A DNA stretch of 64,000 nt from NCBI RefSeq assembly GCF_000235365.1, contig NC_016454.1:1-64000 (forward strand). Direction: 5' to 3'. The notes beneath the pieces are model-generated. The model searched no databases. It was not told the DNA's origin and saw nothing but the letters and a program-made list of their open reading frames with translations. Position numbers and translations under genes: made by a program. Position 1 is the stretch's first letter, and every line of letters starts with the position of its first letter. The stretch is from Eremothecium cymbalariae DBVPG#7215 (lineage: Eukaryota > Ascomycota > Saccharomycetes > Saccharomycetales > Saccharomycetaceae). Shown piece after piece: positions 1-9,578 of the stretch.

Positions 1-324
1 GAGACCGTACACCACACCGCTGAGGAGGACCCGTACACCACACCGCTGAGAGACCCGTACACCACACCGCTGAGAGACCCGTACACCACACCGCTGAGAG
101 ACCCGTACACCACACCGCTGAGAGACCCGTACACCACACCGCTGAGAGACCCGTACACCACACCGCTGAGAGACCCGTACACCACACCGCTGAGAGACCC
201 GTACACCACACCGCTGAGAGACCCGTACACCACACCGCTGAGAGACCCGTACACCACACCGCTGAGAGACCCGTACACCACACCGCTGAGAGACCCGTAC
301 ACCACACCGCTGAGAGACCCGTAC
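1..324. repeat. Telomeric repeat array (24-bp unit)
   Basis: About thirteen head-to-tail copies of a 24-bp unit run from the first base. The C-rich strand reads inward, as expected for the left end of a chromosome. The core GACCCGTACACCAC resembles the budding-yeast Rap1 binding consensus, so each unit probably carries one Rap1 site. The first two units are irregular (a missing C and an extra GAG), which may reflect end turnover or assembly noise. From memory, the Ashbya gossypii unit differs by one base (CCCATAC in place of CCCGTAC). The unit is identical to the candidate telomerase RNA template at 54451-54480. Confidence 0.95.
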
Positions 325-1440
325 GCTGCTCCCTGAGAGACCCGTACGCTGCTCCCTGAGAGACCCGTACACTGCTCCGCTCCCTCCCGTCGCCCGCCAG
401 ATCCACGTGACCCTCCTGGACCATACACTGCTCCCTGAGAGACCCGTACGCTGCTCCGCTCCCTCCCGTCCCCCGCCAGATACATCCACGTGACCTCAAC
501 CGTACACTGCCCTGCCCTCAAGACCTCGCTCCGCTGAGACCCGTCGCTGCCTGAAACCGCTCTCAAGACCCTCTCGCCAGATCCCACGTGACCTCAAGAC
601 CATACACTGCTCCCTGAGAGACCGTACACTGCTCCGCTGAGAGACCCGACGCTGCCCTGCCCTCAAGACCCGACGCTGCCTGAAACCGCTCCCTCCCGTC
701 GCCCGCCAGATCCACGTGACCCTCCTGGACCATACACTGCTCCCTGAGAGACCCGTACGCTGCTCCCTGAGAGACCCGTACACTGCTCCGCTCCCTCCCG
801 TCGCCCGCCAGATCCACGTGACCCTCCTGGACCATACACTGCTCCCTGAGAGACCCGTACGCTGCCTGAAACCGCTCCCTCCCGTCGCCCGCCAGATCCC
901 ACGTGACCTCAACCATACACTGTTCCCTGAGAGACCCGTACGCTGCTCCCTGAGAGACCCGTACACTGCTCCGCTCCCTCCCGTCGCCCGCCAGATCCAC
1001 GTGACCTCAACCATACGCTGCCCTGCCCTCAAGACCTCGCTCCGCTGAGACCCGACGCTGCCTGAAACCGCTCCCTCCCGTCGCCCGCCAGATCCACGTG
1101 ACCCTCCTGGACCATACACTGCTCCCTGAGAGACCCGTCGCTGCCTGAAACCGCTCTCAAGACCCTCTCGCCAGATCCCACGTGACCTCAAGACCCACCG
1201 TACGCTTGCCTGAAACCGCTCCCTCCCGTCCCCCGCCAGATCCACGTGACCTCAACCGTACACTGCCCTGCCCTCAAGACCTCGCTCCGCTGAGACCCGT
1301 CGCTGCCTGAAACCGCTCCCTCCCGTCCCCCGCCAGATACATCCACGTGACCTCAACCATACACTGTTCCCTGAGAGACCCGTACGCTGCTCCCTGAGAG
1401 ACCCGTACACTGCTCCGCTGAGAGACCCGTACACTGCTCT
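325..1440. repeat. Subtelomeric composite repeats, telomere-like variants
   Basis: This stretch is built from shuffled blocks: a degenerate telomere-like block (CTGAGAGACCCGTAC followed by GCTGCTCC or ACTGCTCC), a CCCTCCCGTCGCCCGCC block, and a block holding CACGTGACC. CACGTGAC occurs about eleven times between 404 and 1350, at roughly 60-130 bp spacing. Several long open frames cross the region on both strands, but they are low-complexity by-products of the repeat. I read it as a telomere-associated sequence that arose from telomere repeats. CACGTG is the Cbf1/Pho4-type E-box core, but its use here is unknown. Confidence 0.85.
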
Positions 1441-2311
1441 CTGAAATCTTCACTTTATTCCTCGCGGCTCGCCCGTATGCTGTTTCGAGATTTCATCGTC
1501 ACCTATTTATCACGTGACTGCTGCCTAAATGACAGTCTCACGTAGCAGGGCTGCTTCTACCGCATACGTAATGCCTTACGCAACTACCGGTATCATTCAA
1601 TTACATTTACGTAAGTAACATATCTATCATATTTATCATCACCTCCTATGTATACCTATTACCATAATAATTCCCCTCCATATGCACCCTAATCTTCTTG
1701 ACATGACAAAGCAGTTTAGTAAGGCCAACTGCGTCATCCCTATTTATTCTTTGGGTCAACTGATTTTTGTATTTTCAATGGCAACTAACTATACCCTTTT
1801 TACTGTTATCTCTAATGATACTTTAAGTCGGTTATATTATTTCCTTTTTCCTTCTCAAATACTATTTCTGCTAACAAATACTTTTTTGGATCGATGTTTC
1901 AGATTTTACCTCTTCCGTTGCAACAACTAGGCATTGCCCCTCTCTGGCTGCTGCTATTCACGGACTTACAATACTGTATTAGTTTGCTTAATTACACACT
2001 TTCATAAATTATCTCAAAAATCCTCTAATCTTTAAAAACTGTCCCCAAAATTTGTTTTAAGTTATAATGATTATTCATAAGCATACCAAAACCTTTCCCC
2101 CGGTCTACAAATGGTGCTGATAAACGATGATTTACTCTAGCACAGTGTCCGTAAATAGAATATCCTCTTTTCAATATATCTGAATTGAGTTAACTCTAGC
2201 GTATACCAACATATATATATATATATATGGGAGGAAATACAAATTGTGGAAGTAGCTGATGACATTGACAAGTGACATTGACAGGTGATTTGCGAGAGAT
2301 AATAAAACTAC
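1441..2311. other. Subtelomeric spacer, no gene seen
   Basis: AT-rich sequence between the repeats and the dioxygenase remnant. It holds one CACGTGAC at about 1503-1510 and a (TA)n microsatellite near 2211-2228. The short frame at 1682-1930 has no recognisable motif and is probably chance. Confidence 0.5.
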
Positions 2312-2647
2312 ATGAGAACTGAAATGCCTATCACAAAAGAAAATAGTTCAGGATTGCGAATTGAGAGTCAGTTATACAGCGACTCGATATCATCGTGGCC
2401 GAAACAGAAATACCCTTCCCTCAATTGTCATAGGAATTTTCATCCTGCATTAAGAGTAGATCCAAATTTCCCTAACTTGTTTAAAAATAAAGAAAAGGTT
2501 AAAGTCTCTAAGATTACACCAAAGCTTGGCAGTGAAATCAAAGGTCTGAAGCTAAATGAACTTGATGCTGCTGGAAGGGAGGAATTGGCACTATTTGTCG
2601 CACAGAGAAGAGTAGTACTTCTGAGAGAAGATGTTTGCGGGAAGTAA
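2312..2647 (+). pseudogene. JLP1-like sulfonate/2-oxoglutarate dioxygenase remnant
   Basis: An open frame of 111 codons matches the N-terminal third of the Fe(II)/2-oxoglutarate-dependent sulfonate dioxygenase JLP1 (TauD family), which is about 410 residues in S. cerevisiae. The recognisable stretch runs from HPALRVDPNFPNLF through KVSKITPKLGSEIKGLKL to EELALFVAQRRVV. The frame then ends in VCGK plus a stop, before the iron-binding HxD...H residues that would come later. I find no convincing continuation in the following 200 bp in any frame. JLP1-type genes often sit near chromosome ends, and this one appears to have been cut off and left to decay. Confidence 0.75.
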
Positions 2648-4871
2648 GACAAGTACGGTACACGATTACACTGCAAGACCTACACCATTTCACTATGCCG
2701 CTGTCTCCAAATTATGTGGCTCTCAGATATCTGACGCAACTAATAAATCATAATGGGTGGTCAAAAAGATTCTCATGTATCACTAATAATTCTTTCCGAA
2801 GGTTAAGATTCATAACTATTTTTCCTTACTAATATCTCCTTTTTGGTTACTAACATAATAATAAAGAACGTTGACCTCCTTATTGAACTACTCATGTGAT
2901 GATTACTGAGGTGCTGCTTCATTTAAGAGTATAATATAGTATGGAATCGAGAACTAGTAACGAAAAGATTAAGCTGAGTAATTCAACTTGTATTTGAAAA
3001 TGAAATGCGATTCATACATTCATAAAATTCACACGACTCAGATGTTTAATGAGCGTTCATGCGTGTAAACTATACTTCGTTCAACTTATCGGTTTCATCG
3101 TGACGTGATTTTAAGTTGTCGTGGCGCACGGATCTCTGTGAAGAATGTTTAACACATTTTCACAGCAATGCTCAAATGACGCACTATTATGACATATCTT
3201 TATCGCTCAGCAAACGTGGATTTCTGTGAATACATTAAAAGCAGCAACCATTGTGTGCACCAGGAACGAATGCAACGTCTCTTCAAATTGTTTAATAGCT
3301 TAGGAGCCCTGCAATAGACACACTCACACATGTCTCCATGCCGGCAACTTCAATAAACAAGCACTTAGTATTATATTGTATATTCTGGAAACCCTGTTAT
3401 CGCATAAGGTGATGTTTAAAAACTAAATATGAAACATTTAGAACAGCAAACAACTTCGCATCCCCGCGTCACAAAAGCACTTCGGGATTATAAATATATA
3501 TGAGGTCGCTTTCTGTGGGGAAGATGGAAAGACAACATATATAACAATCCCATTTTCAAATAGTGTGTTTACCTTTATACTATATTATTATTATTACATC
3601 AAAACTTAAATACTTTTTGCAGTTAAAACTATTAAGTAACAGCATTTGAAATATGCCTTTCTGCTCCGATCAAACTACAGGAGTTTGATCTGTATTACTA
3701 GATTACAAATATATTGCGTTAAAAATTCATGATAAAACGTTTGTACTGGTTTTCGCCCACGCGCGCAACTACTTCCAATTAAAAACATTAGCAAGGACAG
3801 AATGGCAGACATATCTTATTATGTTCTGCTATTTTCAAAAGCCGATTCAAGCTGCGCTACTGAAAATACTACAAAGTGAAACGGGCCAAAGACGCTTCCT
3901 TGCAAATCTTATTAGTAGAATTTAATATCAAGTGACTACGCATACATACAACTCGGATATTTCACAAAAACGTCACACAACAAACAGTGGCCACCTCTCC
4001 ACGCAGAAAAAACTAACACAGAACTGAATGTTGAACTACCCGTTCCCGTATCAACTCGCTTCCACCCTCATTGCATTTCCCCGGATAAATATTATTTTCC
4101 TTGTTATGTGGAGTCAGCCCACCCCACCCCACGCACAAAAGATCCTGCTTTCTCGAGAGTTTCCGTATTCGGATTATCATATGCACGCTAATGCACTTTC
4201 TTCGAAATAATTCCGCGACACACAGAAAATGAAGGAAATAAGGAAAATCAAAATGACGTTCCGGCTTTTTCTTGGGGTGACACAGAAAAGTCTGTAACGA
4301 TCCGCTCAACGGTTTTCCCGGTGGTGGTCGAACGCTACTTGAAAAAATGTTCCGCTTCAAAGCCCAGAGCAGGACGCTTCTTCTTTTCTGTTCTTCAGCC
4401 TTTCAGCCAACAATTGGAACCATGAGCAACGCGGTCATGTCCTCTCAATCGTTGGTTTAGTGAGTGAGCAAAAAAGCTACATTCATTGGGGAAGTGGTTC
4501 GATTTCTACAGGTCTTTGGGACCTACATTTCTTTTGTGCAGCGAATTTTCCGTATGATGACGACAATACAGTAATTGTAACACTTGTTCGCCATTTTTGA
4601 GGGGCACTTGTCTCATATTCTAAATGGTTGGAACTATTTTCCCCAGACGTTGTCGTCAAAAATTATTTTTAATTAGCTGGGGAAAGGTGCCCAAAAACTA
4701 TAAAAGGAGATCAAGCTAATCTTTTTTTGTTCTATTTGGGATTACCAGGCACTTCTATCTAATCTCTTCAACACTCCTCAGTTTTAACTAAGGGTTCTTC
4801 AACTGTAGAAAAATAGAATAATTTTTCTGCCACAACAAACATAACTGTTATCATATACACTAAGATTAAAA
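2648..4871. other. Long intergenic region upstream of hexokinase
   Basis: About 2.2 kb without a supportable gene. It probably holds the end of the decayed dioxygenase and the hexokinase promoter. Short frames at 4013-4360 overlap on both strands and show no family features. A perfect 9-bp inverted repeat (GATCAAACT, 5-nt loop ACAGG, AGTTTGATC) lies at 3668-3690. Confidence 0.5.
4699..4706 (+). promoter_or_regulatory. TATA box of hexokinase gene
   Basis: TATAAAAG lies about 165 bp upstream of the hexokinase ATG, within the usual yeast TATA-to-start range. A CTGGGG sequence just upstream (near 4676-4681) resembles the core of a Mig1 site but lacks the full consensus. Confidence 0.5.
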
Positions 4872-6332
4872 ATGGTTCACTTAGGCCCAAAGAAACCACC
4901 AGCCAGAAAAGGTTCCATGGCAGATGTGCCAAGAACCTTGATGGAACAGCTTGCTAACTTTGAACAGCTATTTAGCGTTTCTCCTGAGAGGTTAAGGATT
5001 ATCACAGATCATTTTGTTGGCGAATTGCAAAAAGGGTTGACTAAGAAGGGCGGCAATATCCCAATGATTCCGGGCTGGGTTATGGACTACCCAACTGGTA
5101 AAGAAACTGGTAACTATTTGGCTATCGACTTGGGTGGTACTAATCTGAGGGTAGTTTTGGTTACCCTAGGTGGGAATCACGACTTCGACACCACCCAATC
5201 CAAATATAAGATACCATCGCATATCAGAACTACCCAGAACCACGAAGAACTATGGATGTTCGTTGCTGAGAGTTTGAAAGCTTTCCTCGAAGATCAGTTC
5301 CCAGATGGTGTGAAGGAAAATTTTCCTCTAGGGTTCACCTTCTCTTACCCTGCCTCTCAGGATAAGATTAATGAGGGTATTTTGCAAAGGTGGACAAAGG
5401 GTTTCGATATCCCAAATGTTGAGGGTCAGGATGTTGTGCCAATGTTACAGAAGTGTTTGAATGACATAAATTTACCAATTAAGGTTACCGCGTTGATCAA
5501 CGATACTATTGGTACCTTGGTTGCGTCTTTGTACACCGATGCTGAAACCAAGATGGGTGTTATCTTTGGTACTGGTGTGAACGGTGCGTACTATGATGTA
5601 TGTTCTAACATTGAAAAGTTAGAAGGTAGGTTGCCAGGTGATATTCCTGCTGATTCTCCTATGGCGATCAACTGTGAGTATGGTTCTTTTGACAACGAGC
5701 ACCTTGTGTTGCCAAGAACTAAGTACGATATTCTGGTTGACGAACAGTCCCCAAGACCAGGTCAACAAGCATTTGAGAAGATGACCTCGGGTTATTATTT
5801 AGGTGAATTGTTGCGTTTGGTTCTATTGGACGTTTACGCCCAGGGTTTGATATTCCAAGGACAAAATATAACCAAATTAGAAGAGCCATACATTATGGAC
5901 ACATCCTACCCATCCAGAATTGAGGAGGATCCATTTGAGAACTTGGATGATACTGATGACTTGTTCAGGAATGATTTTGGTATCGAAACAACATTGCCAG
6001 AACGTAAGCTAATCAGAAGGCTCTCTGAGTACATTGGTGTAAGAGCTGCCAGATTGAGTGTCTGTGGTATAGCTGCTATCTGCAAGAAGAGAGGTTATGA
6101 GACTGCTCACATTGCTGCTGACGGTTCTGTTTACAACAAGTATCCTGATTTCAGGAACAGAGCAATGAGTGGGTTGAGAGATATTTACGACTGGCCTCTG
6201 TCTGCGACGAACGATTATCCAATCACTCTTGTCGCTGCGGAGGATGGTTCTGGTGCCGGTGCCGCAATTATTGCTGCTTTGACACAAAAGAGATTGGCAG
6301 AAGGCAAGTCTGTTGGTGTTATGGACCACTAA
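4872..6332 (+). CDS. HXK2: Hexokinase (HXK2/HXK1 ancestor type)
   Basis: This cytosolic enzyme phosphorylates glucose and fructose at C6 using ATP, the first step of glycolysis. The 486 residues match the length of S. cerevisiae Hxk1 and Hxk2. The phosphate-1 motif DLGGTNLRVV is at about 86-95, the sugar-binding LGFTFSYPASQ at about 150-160, and the catalytic Asp lies in LINDTIGTL near 210. The N-terminal RKGS motif (Ser15) and the flanking Lys-rich segment, which in Hxk2 control phosphorylation, nuclear import and Mig1-linked glucose repression, are kept. That favours an Hxk2-like role for this single gene. It converges on RPN12, as HXK1 does with RPN12 in S. cerevisiae. Confidence 0.97.
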   Translation: MVHLGPKKPPARKGSMADVPRTLMEQLANFEQLFSVSPERLRIITDHFVGELQKGLTKKGGNIPMIPGWVMDYPTGKETGNYLAIDLGGTNLRVVLVTLGGNHDFDTTQSKYKIPSHIRTTQNHEELWMFVAESLKAFLEDQFPDGVKENFPLGFTFSYPASQDKINEGILQRWTKGFDIPNVEGQDVVPMLQKCLNDINLPIKVTALINDTIGTLVASLYTDAETKMGVIFGTGVNGAYYDVCSNIEKLEGRLPGDIPADSPMAINCEYGSFDNEHLVLPRTKYDILVDEQSPRPGQQAFEKMTSGYYLGELLRLVLLDVYAQGLIFQGQNITKLEEPYIMDTSYPSRIEEDPFENLDDTDDLFRNDFGIETTLPERKLIRRLSEYIGVRAARLSVCGIAAICKKRGYETAHIAADGSVYNKYPDFRNRAMSGLRDIYDWPLSATNDYPITLVAAEDGSGAGAAIIAALTQKRLAEGKSVGVMDH

Positions 6333-6584
6333 ATAGGTCTATTAATGTTTTAATGACTAGTTTATTTTCTCTAAAGAATAAATATTAGAAAATATACTTT
6401 TGATGTTACTACCTTCCGTGAAAACATGCATATCCGCATGTCTATCGGCGTGGCTGGGTCAGTCTGCCCGTCTGATCCTTTTCGACTTATATAATGACTG
6501 AGATGCATTTACAAAAGATGTTTGTTGCACATTTATCGTTCTCACACTTGAAGGCTTTAAATACCGCGTGTATATTATTAAGCA

Positions 6585-7403
6585 CTATATAATACTTTCC
6601 AAGTTGATAGCATAATCCAACGCCTTCGAAACAATACTAGTTTTTGCCCGTTTGTCAACTACATCATCTTCATCAAATATAACGCTCCCATTGGTCACAT
6701 TCCAGCCTCTAGCTTTAGCAAATGACTCTGTCTGTTTTTCACTCTTAAACAAAAGTAATGCCTTAACGTTGAAAAGTGGTAATTTTGTATATGCTACTTC
6801 AGTGTTGCGTGCAATAGAGTCCCTAATCGCGTTCATTAAGGTCTCATCAAAGATGTTGAACTCATCTATCTTATCGGCGTCTTTACTATTCTGCAGCATA
6901 TCCCATGCCTTCTGATACGAACCCTCCATTAGCAATTTTTCCAATTTAATAGGATAGGATAGGTACGTATTTTCTTCTAAATTTCCAAGGTTTCTCTTGC
7001 TTAAAAACTCTAGTTCGCTGTGGAATCTAGTTACATCGCCTTGTGATAGCAGGATCAACAAATACAAACTGATTAACTTCTTCTTGTTCTCAGATTCGCT
7101 TAAATTGTGACCTTCCGTTGCCCCAAAATAAAATGCACGTAACTGAGCATAATAGTTCTCAAAATTAGTGAAATCAAGTAAATTGATAGAACTTAAAGCA
7201 CCAATTTCTAATATTTTCTTTGAAACTTCCAGGTCGTTTATATAGGCTGTGTTTCCTGATGAAATTGCATCCAAATCGGGCACTAATAGCTTTGATTTAA
7301 TCAACTCAATTTTAATGGGGGCCAATAGTTTTGCACAGCTGGAATAGTCCTTCGATTGAAAAGCTGCTTTCAAGCCCTTTACAAGTTCAGGTAGAGTCAC
7401 CAT
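6585..7403 (-). CDS. RPN12: 26S proteasome regulatory subunit Rpn12
   Basis: A subunit of the 19S proteasome lid, required for lid assembly and cap function in the nucleus and cytosol. The 272 residues align along their whole length with S. cerevisiae Rpn12 (274). Conserved landmarks are APIKIELIKSKLLVPDL near the N-terminus, KLISLYLLILLSQ and RFHSELEFL in the middle, LMEGSYQKAWDML in the helical repeat and PCI-like part, and the C-terminal ALDYAINLESII, the tail used in lid assembly. It converges on the hexokinase gene. A perfect Rpn4-type element lies 67 bp upstream of the start codon. Confidence 0.97.
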   Translation of the reverse strand: MVTLPELVKGLKAAFQSKDYSSCAKLLAPIKIELIKSKLLVPDLDAISSGNTAYINDLEVSKKILEIGALSSINLLDFTNFENYYAQLRAFYFGATEGHNLSESENKKKLISLYLLILLSQGDVTRFHSELEFLSKRNLGNLEENTYLSYPIKLEKLLMEGSYQKAWDMLQNSKDADKIDEFNIFDETLMNAIRDSIARNTEVAYTKLPLFNVKALLLFKSEKQTESFAKARGWNVTNGSVIFDEDDVVDKRAKTSIVSKALDYAINLESII

Positions 7404-7469
7404 TAGATAGGTTGGTGTTCAACTGTCCTAAAAGTAACTACAATTGTCTATATTTCCTAGTCTGTTTTA

Positions 7470-7478
7470 GGTGGCAAA
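7470..7478 (+). promoter_or_regulatory. PACE element (Rpn4 site) of RPN12
   Basis: The sequence GGTGGCAAA is the exact proteasome-associated control element bound by Rpn4 in yeasts. It lies 67 bp upstream of the RPN12 start (minus-strand gene), where it could drive proteasome gene induction. The site identity is seen; its function is inferred. Confidence 0.75.
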
Positions 7479-7615
7479 TTTCCTTAAACTCATTATCACG
7501 ATCTGTTTCGTGCATCATGATATATAATAAACGTACCTTGAATTTAACCCACGGAGCGTTACATGATTTAATGTCTTCCAAGGGCTGTTGATAATAATAA
7601 GATATTATAAAGATA

Positions 7616-9382
7616 CTACAGATCTTCTAAAAATTGTACTTCAATCTTAACCTTTTCAGAGCTACCTCTAGAAAGTTTTCGGATCTTTTTTTGCAATGTA
7701 ATGATTCGTTGCCTCACTGAAGCACTAGTTTTTAGGTCATCCCTACTAATTTTCACCAGCACTTCAAAGACACGCTTATCAGATGACTGATTGTTAACCC
7801 CACATGATGTATTGTCATTAACCGAGAGATTCTGCATCTCCTTTTCCGTTCTTTCTTTCGTTACAATATTAAAGTCAAAGACGCCTCCTCTTATATTACC
7901 ACCGGGGTGCACACCACAAATAACATACATAATAGTTCCAATATATTTTGTCCACCAAATAGTTCTCTCGCGATCCAACTTGCTGCAATCTCTCATTACT
8001 AAATCTTCTAATGCCTTCATATATGTCTCTTCTGGTTTAGGCAGGTCACCTCCCCATCTGTTACACAGGGCAATGCCAATTAGAGCCCGTATCCGATGGG
8101 ACAGGCCGTGGCATCCTGCAATAATCCCTGAAGTAGCTACATGAAGGGCAGCAGTAGGTTGTAGTTCTTTCGGATATGAAGCGTGAACAAAAGCCAAATT
8201 ACACAAAGCTGGCGCTACCCGTTCGTAGACAATTTTTGGGACTTCTTTTCCTGGAAGCGCAGACCTTAATAAGGATAAATATTTTGAGGCTAGCAAAGGT
8301 GCATAAGGCCTCGAAGCAATAAGCAGAGGGTCTTGAGCTCTTACATCACGAGGCACAATAGAATACAATATGCCCTCTCTGACACCACCTTCGCTGAAAT
8401 GAACATATTTTATTTTGGGTATCGATTCAAACACTGCACTCATTAGCAACCCCACAGCAGGTAGCTGCATAGCTCTTTTGTCAGAAATCTTAAATATTTT
8501 GGCGTCTTTCTTTTGACCAGGCACCCTCCCCTTGAGCAATAGATAATCAGCCATTGCTGTAAATTCTTCCGATGAACATGTAAAACCAGTGATAATAGTT
8601 TGAATCGGATACTCCTTAGTTTGCGATAATAATAAATGGCCAATCCCTCTTAAGCCACCCCCACATCCAAACAAATCAAACCCCCCCTTGTACTCTGCTT
8701 CAGCGATCATTTCGTCTGGTATCTGAATTTTTAAAATAGCAGCTTTAAAAGCTGCCTGGATTTCCATAAATAAATCACGCTTGTTTTCAAACTTAATTCT
8801 TCTAGCCAATGCACCCGCACCATAAGGTAACGAAACAGGTGTGGGTGACTGTTTGACTTCCCCATTTTCACATTTGATCCATGATATTTGAACACTGCCA
8901 CCACCTAAATCCATATATAACCCTGAAACAACGTTGAAAGAGGAAAACACACCGAAGGCACCAATTTTGCACTCCTCTTCCCTTGATAGTAACTCTACTT
9001 CCCATCCAGTAGATTCATAAATAGCATCTGTAAACTCCTTGGAATTAATTGCTTCTCTAGTGGCTTCGGTAGCAACCACACGTACACCTTTCTCAGGAAC
9101 TCCGAAGTCATCACAGATAAACTTAAATCTTTTCATTGCGGCAGCAACGTCATTGATTGTTTCCAACGGAATTGGATTCTTCTCTGGGGAGTTATTAGAA
9201 TATTGAACATCAAATAAGGAGATACAGATACGATCCTTGAAAACGCATGGTAGTATACGAGCATGATGTGAGGCTTTCGATGATATGCTAAAACGTATTG
9301 CATTAGAACCTATATCTACCACACCGCACAAGTTCCTAGACACCACTTCTGCCTCATTATCACCATCCACAATAGCTGACAT
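7616..9382 (-). CDS. RTG2: Retrograde signalling regulator Rtg2
   Basis: A cytosolic sensor that conveys mitochondrial dysfunction to the Rtg1/Rtg3 transcription factors by binding Mks1. It is also part of the SLIK chromatin complex in S. cerevisiae. Its 588 residues match the known length. It belongs to the Ppx/GppA (ASKHA-fold) family: phosphate-binding motifs VDIGSNAIRFSI near 22-33 and DLGGGSVQISW near 155, with FGCGGGLRG further on. The C-terminal part is the Rtg2-specific region. It neighbours HFM1 on the same strand, as in S. cerevisiae (YGL252C, YGL251C). Confidence 0.96.
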   Translation of the reverse strand: MSAIVDGDNEAEVVSRNLCGVVDIGSNAIRFSISSKASHHARILPCVFKDRICISLFDVQYSNNSPEKNPIPLETINDVAAAMKRFKFICDDFGVPEKGVRVVATEATREAINSKEFTDAIYESTGWEVELLSREEECKIGAFGVFSSFNVVSGLYMDLGGGSVQISWIKCENGEVKQSPTPVSLPYGAGALARRIKFENKRDLFMEIQAAFKAAILKIQIPDEMIAEAEYKGGFDLFGCGGGLRGIGHLLLSQTKEYPIQTIITGFTCSSEEFTAMADYLLLKGRVPGQKKDAKIFKISDKRAMQLPAVGLLMSAVFESIPKIKYVHFSEGGVREGILYSIVPRDVRAQDPLLIASRPYAPLLASKYLSLLRSALPGKEVPKIVYERVAPALCNLAFVHASYPKELQPTAALHVATSGIIAGCHGLSHRIRALIGIALCNRWGGDLPKPEETYMKALEDLVMRDCSKLDRERTIWWTKYIGTIMYVICGVHPGGNIRGGVFDFNIVTKERTEKEMQNLSVNDNTSCGVNNQSSDKRVFEVLVKISRDDLKTSASVRQRIITLQKKIRKLSRGSSEKVKIEVQFLEDL

Positions 9383-9578
9383 AACTCACAGTAAACAATC
9401 TGATTGATAAGCAAACTGTAATATAAGAACACGTTGGGTTATTGATCTTGAACACTTAATCCGAAGTAAGAAGACGAAAAACATGCACCGCAGGCATCTT
9501 CTTTCTCCTATATTATTAGGTATGCAATCTGAGTCGCTTGTACGGAGAAAAATAGTAATACACCGTATTTGATGATAG

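Noticed and set aside
496..1434. Long open frames on both strands in the subtelomere
   Set aside because: They come from repeated GC-rich blocks without stops, encode shuffled repeats of the same short peptides, and overlap on both strands.
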